A stretch of DNA of 40,336 nucleotides from Penium margaritaceum (taxonomy: Eukaryota; Streptophyta; Zygnematophyceae; Desmidiales; Peniaceae), in the NCBI GenBank assembly GCA_023375785.1, contig SZWC01004974.1, positions 123,108 to 163,443 of the forward strand, read 5' to 3'. This document shows, piece by piece, positions 18,781 to 30,396 of the stretch. The notes under the pieces were generated by a model, which made no database searches, was not told the DNA's origin, and worked only from the letters and a program-made list of their open reading frames with translations. The position numbers were made by a program, and so were the translations under genes. Numbering within the stretch: the first letter of the stretch is position 1; the number at the start of each line of letters is the position of its first letter.

Positions 18781-20352
18781 GTGACCGTAATGGAGGCTAT
18801 GAACATGCTAGATGCGCCCAGGTGGAAGGAGGCAGTGGAAAGCAAACTCGCATGCATTGAAGAGAACGGAACATGGGTTTTGGTGGACAGGCCCCCAAAC
18901 ACACACGTGGTGGGGTCAAAGTCGATACTCCAAAAAAAGTTCAAGCAGGATGATACTATGGATAAGTACAAGGTAAGAGTTGCGGCAAAGGGGTTTTCCC
19001 AACGTGTAGGCTCACAATACGAGGAAACGTTTGTGCATGTCGTCACTTTTGCCTCCATCAGATCCATGTTGGGCATCGTTGCTGCAAAAGATCTTGAGGT
19101 CCACCAGATGGATCTCAAGACAGCTTTCCTCTACGGGGAGCTAGACAAAGAAGTGCTGATGGAAGTGCCCGAGGGAGTGAAAGCTCCAGAAGGCAAGGTT
19201 TGCAAACTGGTCAAAGCATTCTACGGGCAGAAACAGGCTCCAAGGATGAGGTTCAAGGAGATGGACGGCTTCATAGGCGGGCTCACCTTCACGCACCGCC
19301 AGAATGACCTTTATGTCTATGTGCGGGAGGATGAGCAAGGCTTGACGCTGGTTGCATTGTACGTGGATGACCTGATCATCTGCTCTTCATCGATTTGAGC
19401 TATTGAACAAGCTGAAGACGGATCTCAGCAACAGGTTCAAGATGAAGGACATGGGTCCGCTTGAGCTCTACCTCGGGATATCCGTCCACCGCAATCGTGC
19501 AAGAAGCACCATCGAGCTGAACCAGACCAAGTACATCATGGAGGTCCTCAAGCGCTACAACATGGAGGACTGCAAGTCCATCAGCAAAACCATGACAACA
19601 GACATCAAGCTCTCCTCCTCCATGAGCCCGAGCACGCAAGCACAACGGCGTGAAATGGAGAACATTCCCTACCAGTCTGCTGTTCGCAGCCTTATGTATG
19701 CCATAGCAGGAACACGCCTCAACATTTACTATGCTGTGGGACAAGTGAGCATGTTTGTCGCCAATCCACGGCCATAACACTGGCAAGCAGTCAAGCGCAT
19801 CATGCACTATATACAGAAGACGTGACACACGGGACTCCTGTTTGGAGGCCAAGAAGGATCTGATTTGCTACGGCTAGTGTGCTACACAGACGCCAACTGG
19901 AGAGGAAGAATCGATGACAGAAAGTCCACCTCGGGCTTTGTGTGCCTCTTGAACGATGGTGAAGTCTCTTGGGCAAGCAGAAAGCAAGACTGTATCTCCC
20001 TCTCTACTACTGAGGCAGAGTACATCGCTCTGTCATAAGCATGCGAGGAGATACAGTGGCTGCGTAGTTTGCTTGTTGAGATGAAAGTACCACAAACAGA
20101 GGCAACAGAGGTCCGCATCGACAACAAGAGCGCCATGAAAATGGCACAGATTGATGTCATCTCCCGGCGGACCAAGCACATCAACATCAGGTACCACTAT
20201 TTACGCAACCCGGTCGTAAAGGAGATCGTGGACCTGGAATACATGGAGACCAAGAAGATGCTTGCAGATTGCATGATAAAACGCTGGATAGCGAATTGCA
20301 CTCTGCAGGTGCTCGAGGCATTGGTATGGTCAATGCAGTGGACGAAGACTGA
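18781..20352 (+). pseudogene. Family B element II: RT and RNase H
   Basis: RT reads from VTVMEAMNMLDAPRW through DKYKVRVAAKGFSQ, LEVHQMDLKTAFLYGELDK and the catalytic YVDDLIICSSS. A TGA at 19396-19398 with a one-base shift follows, then MNKLKTDLSNRFKMKDMG, LNQTKYIMEVLKRYNME and SAVRSLMYAIAGTRL. RNase H follows in fragments (TTEAEYIALS, IDNKSAMKMAQ, RRTKHINIRYHY) with stops near 19775 and 20036. A frameshift near 20280 puts the terminal part out of frame. The family stop lies at 20350-20352. Confidence 0.85.
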
Positions 20353-20411
20353 GGGCCTGCTTGAGAGAGGAAAGATCTTACAGCTAATGGACAGAGGTGC
20401 AAGGGATAGTT

Positions 20412-21182
20412 TGTTGACCTGATATGCTCCTTGTCCATGGCTGGTATTTGGACAGGTACAAAACGGACTAGGCATGCATTGCTCCCTTGGAGTAAGTCCC
20501 CTAAGTCTGATCCAAATAGACAAGGCATGCACTACTCCTTTGGAGCAAGTCCCCTTGGTCTAATCTGGATAGTATAGCCAACCAATACTACCTAGGACAA
20601 CTCCTTGTGGCTTAGACGTTCCGGAGTTTGTCTGTAAAGCGAGGGGTCACTAGGTCAAATCCCATTGCGGTGACTAGTTTTCTTTGTGACCAAAAGGGGG
20701 ACAGGAAGGTTCTAAAAGACATCTTAGAACATTTTAAGATCCTTCGTGGTGGCTATCCCCACATGGCAGTCACAGGGAGCGCCATGTAGGCAGGTGGGAT
20801 GATGCAATCCGGATTGCCCCCAGAGTGGCTCATCCAAGGAGCCACTTCGCGCCAAGGCTAGAGGCTGGCTCTAAGACTATAAGAACCTATCAGTTGCCTG
20901 TTATAGAGTACAATTCTTACCTTTGAGACTCCTCATAGAGTTGTCCACCAGAGGCAGACACTAAAGAAGCATTGGTTGATCTTAGCCCCATGAGATCCCT
21001 CCTAACAAAAAAGTGACCAGGTGCTAAGGACACAGTGCAAGGAAGTGATTCTTATGAAGTGCTCAGTGTTGAACCTTGGCTCTGAGGGTGATTTCATCTC
21101 TTGGTTGCAATACCAAGAGCGGTCGGTGGGAACCGTTGTGTTGAAACCCGTTTTCTAGACCGTCGCCTCAAGCAGGTTGACA
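20412..21182 (+). repeat. Family B LTR shared by elements II and III
   Basis: 771 bp from TGTTGACC to GGTTGACA. Element II pol and the purine-rich GGGATAGTT tract precede it, and the element III primer-binding site follows at once. It therefore serves as 3' LTR of one copy and 5' LTR of the next. It carries a tRNA-like module (20608-20662), a hairpin near 20710 and a TATA-like ACTATAAGAAC near 20876. Confidence 0.88.
20608..20662 (+). promoter_or_regulatory. tRNA-like A-box/B-box module in B LTR (copy 2)
   Basis: TGGCTTAGACGT (20608-20619) and AGGTCAAATCC (20652-20662) start 44 nt apart. A TTTT run follows at 20678-20681, where a Pol III terminator could lie. Confidence 0.55.
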
Positions 21183-21571
21183 AAGGGTTATAGGCCTACA
21201 CTAACTAGTTGTAAGGCACGCTTCTGCGTACTGTCTCGCCCTCTATGTCTTGCAGCACACATGAGCTCCATCAGCTCCATCTGCTCCATCGGCTCCATTA
21301 GCTCCAATGGTGGGTGATGGCACTTAGCAAACAAGGAATATGGATAAGCTCTGCCCTTCGAGGTATGACCCTTGGTCCCTAACCAGGATAAGCTCTGCCC
21401 TTGGAGGCACGACCCTGGGTTCGCTAGTGTGCGTTCTTCTCTGTTTGCACGTGATCAACGGCTAAGGGATAAGCGATGGATCTGCACCTTATAAATCGGG
21501 AGCAGACAACAGCGTGTATAAGCCCACATACGCCTCAGCAGAGTAGAGAAGCACAGAAGTAGAGAAGTAGT
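21183..21571 (+). other. Family B 5' leader, copy III
   Basis: Holds the primer-binding site, the CTCCATCAG-like 9-mer repeat (about 21262-21308) and the two ~45-bp GGATAAGCTCTGCCCTT units (about 21340-21420). No gene. Confidence 0.75.
21185..21199 (+). promoter_or_regulatory. Family B primer-binding site, copy 2
   Basis: GGGTTATAGGCCTAC matches the complement of the initiator tRNA-Met anticodon arm at 13 of 15 positions. Both differences are G to A or C to T. Confidence 0.7.
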
Positions 21572-23075
21572 ATGACCATACCTGCGACGCTCACTCTCAA
21601 GCAGGTCAATGGTGGTATGTCAAAGTTCACAGGGTGGTTTTCCCTTGTGGAGATGGCAATTTGAGATTGTCATGAGGGTGCGTGACTACTTGAAGATGTT
21701 CCTTGGAGAAGAGATTGAACCACCAAAAACAGATCCTGGATATGAAGTGTGGAGTATAAAAAATGACATGGCGCTTGCGATTCTTGTGACTTCAGTGCAT
21801 GAGTCACAGTATGTCCACCTCCAAGGTATCACACATGCATCAAAGGCTTGTGAGAAACTTGCACGTGTACGCTAATCAACGGCTCTTGGAAATTTCCTCC
21901 TCATCCTACAAAAGCAGATTTTGATGAGGGTGAGCGAGGGAGAGTAGATTCAAGACTTCTAGTTATAGTTTCAAGGACTATTGGAGCAAGTGACCCAATT
22001 GCACTCGGAAATCAACACCAACATACAGGCCATGATCCTCCTCATGGCGCTACCTAAAAGCCGGGGCCCTCTGATCAACATCTTTGGCGGTTGGAAGGAG
22101 GAGGATTTGACGTATGAGGCAGTGCCCGAGGACGTGTGTAATGAGGCCATGCGTCGCAGCGGTATTGAGGCTAAAATCTCAGCCTATGCTGCTTAGTACG
22201 ATGGTCGTGGCAATAATTCCTCTTCTAGTCAGAGCGGCAGGGGAAGCGGTGGCGGTTGAGGAAAAGGTAATGGTGGTGGTGGAAAGAGTTCGAAATGTCC
22301 TGGGAAGTGCCATTACTGTGGCAAGCGTGTACATTGGGTACGGGAGTGCATGGCTCCCAAGAAGGAAGACGGAGATCACAGTGGTAGATACGAGGGTAAA
22401 GGAAAGGGTAAGAAGGAGTTGACAAACATGATGGCTGAGAGCGTGCCGGCAACCAAGGGAGCGGCATTACTCAAGCGTGGAGCCTACGAGCTTGACTCAG
22501 GCACAAACCACCACTCTTCGAGGGAGAAGGATGGAATCGTCTCCATTGGGGACACTGAACGTCACTTCAAGTGTGCCAACGGCATCCTTGTCCATGTGCA
22601 AGGCGAGGGAGAGAAGTTGATTAGGATCAACGTGAATGGTACTAAAAAAGACTTAAAGGTGGAGAACGTCGTCTACATGCCGTCTTTTGCGGCAAACCTC
22701 CCGTCAGTGTCCAAAATCACACACCACGACATGACGGTCATCTTCACGGAGGAGGAGGCAATCATTGTGAAGAAGGACATCAAGATCTCCTATCCCTAGG
22801 AGAGTCTTGTCGCATAGGTCCCAAGAGTTGATGGACTCTACGTGGTGTAGATAACATCCCTTGAAAGTACAAATGAGGGATATGCGGCGGTTGAAGAGCA
22901 CGAGTCTCCAAAGCCTGATGTTACACCACAAACCGTCATCGTGGCGGCCAACTCTTCCGACACAGATGCTGAGCTGTGGCACATGCGGTTTGGCCATGTG
23001 GCCGACGGCATACTGCAAGCCATGCAGCAGCACGAAGTGATTCATGGGATGGAAGGATGCAAGGCCAAGGATGAG
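21572..23075 (+). pseudogene. Family B element III: gag, protease, pre-integrase
   Basis: The ATG at 21572 opens the B gag. Two bases are lost near 21634 (FTG then WF), so the frame of WRWQFEIVMRVRDYLKMFLGEE is shifted. Later parts include WKEEDLTYEA and a CCHC knuckle CHYCGKRVHWVREC. Protease YELDSGTNHHSSREKDG is intact at this point, followed by VENVVYMPSFAANLPSVSKITHH and a TAG at 22797-22799. Pre-integrase ELWHMRFGHVAD reaches about 23075 and then joins directly to the integrase C-terminal region, so the integrase catalytic core is deleted. Confidence 0.85.
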
Positions 23076-25282
23076 GTGATTATGCACTAGAAAACTGGTA
23101 GATGGTGCAAGTGAAGAATGGTGCTCCAAGGAGAGTGGCTATGCAAGCTGACTCAACGATGGACTCTCATAGTGAGTCTGAGTCGTCCGAGGCCTCTGAG
23201 TCAAACTTTGTGGCCGGTAGCTCTTCCTCAAAAAGCGATCAGTGGCAGCTTAGGAGCAATAGAATCAACTAAAGCTTGAAGGACCACCAGCAACACTCTG
23301 GCGTAGTACGTGCCAGAAGAAACCTTCACCCAAGTATGATGCTGAGAGTGCGGAATGGACCGGACTCAGCTAGTCATGCTTGGGTCAGGGAGAGCCTATG
23401 ACCGTAACGGAGGCTATGAACATGCTCAATGCGGCCAAGTGGAAGGAGGCACTGGATAGCGAACTCGCATCCATTGAAGAGAACGGAACATGGATTGTGG
23501 TGGACAGGCTCCCAAACGCACGCGTGGTGGGGTCAAATTGGGTACTCGAGAAAACGTTCAAGCAAGATGGTACTATCGATAAGTACAAGGCAAGAGTGGA
23601 GGCGATGGGGTTTTCCCAACATGTAGGCTTAGAGTATGAGGAGACCTTCGCGCCTGTCGTCACCTTTGCCTCCATCGGATCCATGTTGGGCATCGCTACT
23701 GCAAAAGATCTGGAGGGCCTCCTGATGGATGTCAAGACAGCTTTCCTCTACGGAAAGCTAGACAAAGAAGTGCTAGTGGAAGTGTCCAAGGGAGTGAAAG
23801 CTCTAGAGGGCAAGGTTTGCAAACTGGTCAAAGCACTCTATGAGCTGAAATACGCCCCAAGGATGTGGTACAAGGAGATGGACGGCTTCATGGCCGGGCT
23901 TACCTTCATGCACTGTGAGAATGATCCTAGTGTCTATGTGCGGGAGGATGAGCAAGACATGATAGTCGTTGCACTGTATGTGGATGACTTGATCATCTGC
24001 TCGTCATCGGTTGAGCTGTTGAACAAGCTAAAGACAAATCTTAGCAACATGTTCAAGATGAAAGACATGGGTCCGCTCGAGTTCTACCTCCGGATAGCCG
24101 TCTACTACAATCGAGCAGCAGGCATCATCAAGCTGAACCAGGCCAAGTACATCATGGAAATCCTCAAGCGCTACAACATGGAGGATTGCAAGTCCATCAG
24201 CACACACATGAGAACACACATCAAGCTCTCCTCCTCCATCAGCCCCAGCACAGAAGCAAAATGGCGTGAGATGGAGAACATTGCGTACCAGTCTGCTGTT
24301 GGCAGCCTCATGTATGCCATGGTAGGAACACGTCTTGACATTTGCTATGCTGTGGGACAAGTGAGCAGGTTTGTGGCCAATCGAGGCCTAGAGCACTAGC
24401 AAGCAGTCAAGCACATCATGCACTATCTACAGAAGACCAGACACATGGGACTCTAGTTTGGAGGCCAAGAAGGATCTGACCCGCTATGGCTTATGAGCTA
24501 CACAGACACCGACTGGGGAGGAAGAACAACCGCTACAACATGGAGGACTGTAAGCCCATCAGCACAACCATGACAACAGACATCAAGCTCTCCTCCTCCA
24601 TGAGCTCGAGCACGCAAGCAGAACGGCGTGAAATGGAGAACATTCCCTAGCAATCTTCTGTTGGCAGCTTTATGTATGCCATAGCAGGAACACGCCCTAA
24701 AATTTGCTATACTATGGGACAACTGAGTAGGTTTGTGGCCAATCAAGGGCCACGACATTGGCAAGCAGTCAAGCGCATCATGCGCTATCTATAGAAGACC
24801 TGACACATGGGACTCAAGTTTGGAGGCCAAGAAGGATCTGACTTCCTACGGCTAGTGTGCTACATAGACGTCGACAGGGGAGGAAGAATTGATGACAAAA
24901 TCAACCTCGGGCTTTGTGTGCCTCTTGAACGGTGGTGCAGTCTCTTGGGCAAGCAAACAAAAGGACTGTGTCTCCCTCTCTATAGCTGAGGCAGAGTACA
25001 TCGCTCTATCAGGGTCATATAAGGAGACACAGTGGCTACGCAGTTTGCTTGCCGAGATGAAAGCACCACAAACTAAGGACACAGAGGTCTACATCGACAA
25101 CAAGAGTGGCATGAAAATGGCACAGGATGATGTCATCTCCCGGCCGACCAAGCACATCGACATCAGGTACCACTACTCACGCGACCTGGCTGCAAAGGAC
25201 ATCGTGGACCTGGAAAACGTGGAGACCAGGAAGATGGTCACAGATTGCATGACAAAGGCACTAGATAGCGAATTGCACTCTG
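23076..25282 (+). pseudogene. Family B element III: integrase tail, RT and RNase H, with internal duplication
   Basis: After the integrase deletion comes the acidic SESSEASESNF tail, then a long open RT (23380-24399). It contains [56 protein letters not shown] and SAVGSLMYAMVGTRLDICY, ending at a TAG in place of a Trp/Gln region. The segment 24166-24527 is then repeated (24528-24889) before RNase H resumes: STSGFVCLLNGG, SIAEAEYIALS, IDNKSGMKMAQ, RPTKHIDIRYHYS. RNase H runs into family A gag at 25282/25283, losing the last ~20 residues. Confidence 0.85.
24166..24889 (+). repeat. ~362-bp tandem duplication within family B RT/RNase H
   Basis: 24166-24527 and 24528-24889 cover the same RT/RNase H segment but differ at many positions. 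The second copy shares variants with element II (ACCATGACAACAGAC, as at 19588), while the first has CACATGAGAACACAC. This fits unequal recombination between two B copies rather than local slippage. No N lies at the joint, unlike the assembly duplications. Confidence 0.8.
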
Positions 25283-28200
25283 AAAGGCAAATACAACTAC
25301 TTCCAGAAAGAGGGACACTACAAAAAGGAGTGTTTCAAGCTCAAGAGGGCCTAGAAGGAGCAACACCAACAGCAGTCATCGCAGCAGCAACAGCAAAAAC
25401 AGTAGCAGCTGTAGCAGTCACAACAGCATCAGCAACAGTAGCAGCAGCAGCAAAACCAGGCTGGTGTGCGCCACTTTGGCAACATGAATGTGGCCAAGGA
25501 GGTGCGCGACCGTCTCGTCATGGCAAAGTCTGACATGTCGCAGGTGGAGAAGGCGGATCTCGCATGGTACAAGGACTCAGGGTGTGCCAAGAGCCTCACA
25601 CATCACAAGGAGTGGTTGACACAACTGCTACCCATCCCTCCCCGTCCTATCGCTATGGGTGATGATCGGGTGGTGTATGCTGAGGGGATTGGGATTGTGG
25701 AGATGTGGTTGGATACCCCATGTGGCATTGAAGTGGGAGTGTTCCATGGCGTGTTGTATGTACCTAATGCTGTATTCAACCTCCTCTGAGTCTCCTCTTT
25801 TACAAACACAAGACTGCGCATCGTCTTGGATGATGACTATGGCTACATCCTCAACAAGGATACAGGAGAGGAGTTGGCCAGGTCGGTGAAGGAGGGTGAC
25901 ATGTACCGCCTGCTGAGGGCGACCAAGATCCCGCGTGAGCAAGGTCTTACGGCAGTGGTCCAGGCGACAGATGGCGAGATCTGGCATGCGCGCTACGGCC
26001 ACATTGGCATGCGTGCCTTGCAACAGCTTCAAGCAAACCAGATGGTACGTGACCCACCTACCATCTCTAACTTTGAGCAACAGTTATGCATCGGCTGTTT
26101 GGAGGGGAAGCAACACTACGAGACGTTCTCTCGAGTAGGGGAGCGTGCGAAGGAGGTGTTGGAGCTCGTCCACACGGACTTGTGCGGACCGATGCAGACC
26201 CAGAGCTTTGGAGGCTCTAGATATTTCCTGACCTTCATTGATGATTTCAGCCGTTACACTACTGTGTACTTCCTTCTTTCCAAGGACCAGTGCTTTGATA
26301 GGTTCACAGAGTTCAAGGCCATGGTGGAGAACCAGACAGGCAAGAAGGTCAAGGCGCTGCACAACGATCGCGGTGGAGACTACCTGAGCAAGGAGTTCCA
26401 GGACTACCTCACAACAGCTGGCAAAAAGGCGCAACATACCGCGCCGTACTCGTCGCAGCAGAATGGTGCAGCAGAATGTGCCAACCGTTCCATTGTGGAG
26501 TCGGCGCGCTCCATGCTGCACGCGACTCGCCTCACCTACGACTTCTGGACTGAAGTCGTGAGCACTGCGGTCTACATAAAGAGTCGTAGTCCAACTAAGG
26601 CGCTAGAGAAGATGACGCCGTACGAGGCGTGGTTCGGCAAGAAACCGAGCGTGGGTCATCTCCGAGCATTTGGCAACCTGGTGCACATGCACGTACGCAA
26701 GGAGAAGTGGCAGAAATGGGATGCAAAGAGTGCGCAGATGCTAATGATTTGCTACAATGTGGCAAGCAAGGCCTATCGCCTCTACGAGAGGGATACAGGC
26801 CACGTCATCATCTCCAGGGATGTCGTCTTCATCGAGAGCAACGTCATCGGCACCAACATTGTGTGTGAAGAGGCAGCAGAAGCGGCAGCTGACGAGAGAG
26901 TGGGAGCAGAAATCCTTCCTAACCCAATCTCTCTCGATCCTTCCTCTACTGTGAAAATGGGAGAATCACTTTACTCTCCCATGTCTGATGGAACATATAC
27001 TGCAGCCTCATCAGCAGAAGTAGAGGAGGGAGATGAAGTACCACCAACAGTGGCAATTGTGCGAGCAGCACCGCACTAGCCGCCCGCTAACGCTCCAGCA
27101 CCAAGTCGCAGGTATCCTCTTAGAATGCGTTACAAGCTTGGTGAGCGCGGCCATTTCTGGATGCTGCATAAACCAAAACAGATGAATGTCGCAGTTGCAG
27201 CAGATTCAGATGAGCCAACGTCATAGAAGGAGGCCATGGCTGCAACGGATGCAGCAGATTGGGCGCAAGCCGTACAGCAAGAGATATAGTCGGAGCTAGA
27301 CAACGGCACGTGGGAGCTGACTGAGCGTCCACCTAGACGGAAGGTGATCAAGTGCAAGTGGGTGTTCAAGAAGAAGCGGGGAGCAGATGGTAACCTGGAA
27401 AAGTACAATGCAAGGTTGGTCGCCAAGGGCTACTCGTAGCAAGAGGGCATCGACTACACAGAAACTTTTGCCCCTGTTGCAAAGTTTGCCTCTGTGCGTA
27501 CGCTCCTCTTATGCAGCAGCAGAGGACTTCGAGGTTCACCACATGGATGTGAAGACGGCATTCTTGAATGGTGACTTGGCGGAGGAGATCTACATGGAGC
27601 AGCCGGAGGGGTTTGTCATGGATGGCCAGTAGCACCTAGTTTGCAAGCTGCAGAAGTCGCTGTACGGCCTCAAGCAAGCGTTGCGTGCTTGGAACCAGAA
27701 GTTGGATACGGTGTTGCAATACACGGGGTTTGAGCACAACGAGTGTGACTACAGCGTGTATCCCAGGCAGCATGAGCATGAGATCGTCATCATCATTGTC
27801 TATGTGCATGACATGCTCCTCCTTTCGAACAGCATATCTGCACTACAGGAGTTCAAGGAGGCCATGCAGGAGCGCTTCCGGATGTCTGATCTCGGGGAGG
27901 CGTCATACTTCCTTGGTATCCAGATCACGTGTGACCGCAAATCACGCTCGATCTCGCTACAGTAGAGTCGCTACATCAAGGACGTCCTGTAGCGGTTCGG
28001 CACGTCAGAGCTAAACTCATCGACATGCCGCTGGAGACGCGGTAGTACCTCCTGAGCTTCAGTGGATGAGCAGATGCAGCTGAGCGGCAGAAGTACCAGA
28101 GCACCTTCGGCAGTTTCATGTACCTGATGGTGGCAACCAGGCCGGACCTCGCACAGGCTGTGAGCGCTGTGAGCAAATACATGGCTAATCTGGGACCGGA

Positions 28201-28752
28201 GCACCAGAAGGCAATGAAGCGGATCTTCCGCTACCTTGCTGGAACCATCAACGTCGGCATCACTTATAACGGCAACGACAACAGTATCATCGGCTACACA
28301 GATGATGATTGGGCTTCAAATCCTGAGACGCGCATGTCCAACTGAAGACATGTGTTTCTCATGAATGGAGGTGCCATCAACTGGTGAAGCAAATGGCAGG
28401 TGGTCGTGGCCACCTCGAACACTGAAGCTGAGTATGTCTCTCTCAGCTTTGGAACCAACGAAGCAGTTTGGCTCCAGCGTCTCATGGCGGAGATGAGTGG
28501 GAGTGTAGCTGTCCCAGTTCCTGTGCGCGTCGACAACCAGAGCGCAACCGCACTCGCCAAGAATCCTGAGCACCATGCAGGCACTAAGCACATTGACATC
28601 GCATATCACTTCATCAGGCACATGGTGCACGAGGGTGCTATCAAGCTGGAGTTTACTCCAACCAGGAGGCAGTTCGCTGATTTCTCACCAAACCAATGAC
28701 TCGTGAGAAGCAGCAGTTCTGCATGAAGGCATGTAGACTCAGCCCACTTTGA
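25283..28752 (+). pseudogene. A3 gag end, protease, integrase, RT, RNase H, decayed
   Basis: Starts in a degraded CCHC knuckle and poly-Q linker. Protease WYKDSGCAKSLTHHKEW is clear, followed by a TGA near 25787 and a long open stretch 25826-27079. There, integrase keeps HTDLCGP, HNDRGGDY (D present, family has RSDRGGEY) and NGAAECAN (E present). RT and RNase H have many stops (27077, 27224, 27287, 27437, 27628, 27963, 27990, 28043, 28343). In RT the catalytic motif reads YVHDM, so the first catalytic Asp of YVDD is His. RNase H has YTDDDW, NTEAEY, DNQSATA and GTKHIDIAYHF. The stop is at 28750-28752. Confidence 0.87.
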
Positions 28753-28771
28753 TTGCGGCAAAGTGGGAGAT

Positions 28772-29508
28772 TGTTGGGAAAGGAGCCATCCGGCTCAGTT
28801 TCAGGTCCATAGGAGCAAGTTCCAGAAAACGTCTAAGTGCCTGCTCCGATCGTCGATGTGTCTTCCTCATTCGAGAGATCAGGTGGCAAATTATCTACAG
28901 TCCAAGTTTGAGGCCGATCCAACAATCGGATTGGGAGATATGAATTTTCAAAGTTTCGGGGGTCATGGACCGCCGATGTCTGGGTGGCCATGGGTGATGG
29001 CTCCATGCCTTAGCCTGAGAAAAAAAAAGGCAAGAGGTCTAGGGTCAGAACCTGATGGGAGAAATATCCAAAAAGATCCTTGGCCTTAGGATTGCCTTGT
29101 CAGAGCGTGGTGACTAGGATAAATGTACCTCTCCTTACTTTTTAGGTCAGGTGAGATCCTTGTGTGCTAGCCATGGACACATGGCGATTCTCCATGGGTT
29201 TTTGGGGGATGTGACCACTAGGAGTGTGCCATGAGAGCATTCTCTAGCTGTCTAGGTCGTGTGTGACTGGTCAGCCTGATACTTAGGCTGATTTCCTCCT
29301 TTGTGTGAGATTGTGGACTCTAGTGTGTGAGCCTTAGCCTCCGTGGCTAAGTGGTGCCGCTTGTGAGAGGGCTGACTTGCCCAAGCTCTAGCTCTATATG
29401 TACTCCATCATTTTGAGTGATTTAAAAACCATTCTTGAGCACAAGTGATGCCCTTCCAATCACACATGCTCACTGATCCAAGGCTCCCTCTCTCCTCCAG
29501 ATCCAACA
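28772..29508 (+). repeat. A3 3' LTR
   Basis: 737 bp, TGTTGGGAAAGG to GATCCAACA, preceded by AAAGTGGGAGAT. The TCAGCCT/AGGCTGA stem is kept, with its loop changed to GATACTT. Confidence 0.92.
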
Positions 29509-29545
29509 ATCTCACAGCTAATGGACAAAGGTGCAAGGGAGAGTT

Positions 29546-30315
29546 TGTTGACCTGATATGCTCCTTCTCCATGGCTGATATTTGGACAGGTCCAGGACGG
29601 ACTAGGCATGCACTGCTCCCTTGGAGTAAGTCCCCTAAGTCTGCTCCAGATAGACAAGGCATACACTGCTCCTTTGGAGCAAGTCCCCTTGGTCTAATCC
29701 GGATAGTATAGCCAACAAATACTACTTAGGACAACTCCTTGTGGCTTAGACGTTCCAGAGTTAGTCTCTAGAGTGAGAGGTTATTGGGTCAAATCCTAGC
29801 TCGTTGACTAATTTTCTTTGTGACCAAAAGGGCAATCGGAAGGTTCTAAGTGACCTCTTAGAACATTCCGAGGTCCTTCCTGGTGGTTGGCATCACTTGG
29901 GAGTCACAGGGAGCGCCATGTAGGCAGAAGGGATGACGCATCCAGATTGCCCCTAAAAGAGCTCATACAAGGAGCAATTGCGCGCCTAGGCTAGAGGCTG
30001 GCTCTACGACTATAAGAACCTGTACGTTGCGTGTCATTAAGTACAGTTCTTACCTTTGAGACTCCTCGTAGAATTGTCCAGCAGAGGCAGACACTAAAGA
30101 AGCATTGGTTGGTCTAAGCGCGATGAGTTTGCTCCTCGTGCAAAAATGACCAGGTGCTAAGGACAAAGTACAAGGAAGTGATTCATATGAACTGCTTAGT
30201 GTGGAACCTTAGCTTTGAGGGTTACATCATCTCTTGGTTGCAATACCAAGAGCGGTCAGCCGGAACCGTTGTGTCGAACCCCGTTTTCCAGACCGTCGCC
30301 TTAGGCAGGTTGACA
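29546..30315 (+). repeat. Family B LTR, 3' end of the forward array
   Basis: 770 bp, TGTTGACC to GGTTGACA, preceded by the B tail and a GGGAGAGTT purine tract. The sequence after 30315 (GTGTTGACC...) is neither a B primer-binding site nor leader. It carries the hairpin near 29854 and a TATA-like ACTATAAGAAC near 30009. Confidence 0.88.
29742..29796 (+). promoter_or_regulatory. tRNA-like A-box/B-box module in B LTR (copy 3)
   Basis: TGGCTTAGACGT (29742-29753) and GGGTCAAATCC (29786-29796) start 44 nt apart. TTTT follows at 29812-29815. Confidence 0.55.
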
Positions 30316-30396
30316 GTGTTGACCTTGCGAGGTGGGAGTGCAAGGCGAGATCAGCCTCTCAACTGCAGGCACTCTGACTGATCCAAAGTAAGAGAT
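30316..30396 (+). other. Short unassigned sequence ending in an A-type polypurine tract
   Basis: About 80 bp that match neither B internal sequence nor the usual family A 3' coding end, but finish AAAGTAAGAGAT before a family A LTR start. It is probably the 3' end of a diverged A-related element truncated on its left. Confidence 0.5.

Larger units (their letters stand above)
25283..29508 (+). mobile_element. Copia element A3, 5'-deleted, nested in family B element III
   Basis: Begins abruptly in the gag zinc knuckle, fused to B RNase H, and continues through protease, integrase, RT, RNase H, polypurine tract and 3' LTR (28772-29508). The B sequence resuming at 29509 (ATCTCACAGCTAATGGAC) lies ~80 bp beyond the left breakpoint in B. 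One deletion therefore removed the A3 5' LTR, most of gag and ~80 bp of B. Confidence 0.88.
5349..30315 (+). mobile_element. Forward tandem array of family B copia elements
   Basis: Family B sequence occurs in the order truncated internal I (5349-6497), LTR (6498-8003), internal II (8004-20411), LTR (20412-21182), internal III (21183-29545), LTR (29546-30315). Each middle LTR is followed at once by a B primer-binding site and leader and preceded by a B polypurine tract, so adjacent copies share one LTR. This is the product expected from unequal recombination between LTRs. Family A elements are nested at 6536-7267, 9324-16313, 16975-17708 and 25283-29508. The bases after 30315 are not B internal sequence, so this is the true 3' end of the array. 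Confidence 0.85.

Noticed and set aside
20445..20450. B LTR starting at TATTTGG
   Set aside because: The start TGTTGACC at 20412 is preceded by a purine-rich tract, mirrors the end GGTTGACA and aligns with the start of the C LTR.
25285..25533. Alanine-rich C-terminal extension of B RNase H
   Set aside because: It is out-of-frame reading of family A gag after the fusion at 25282/25283.
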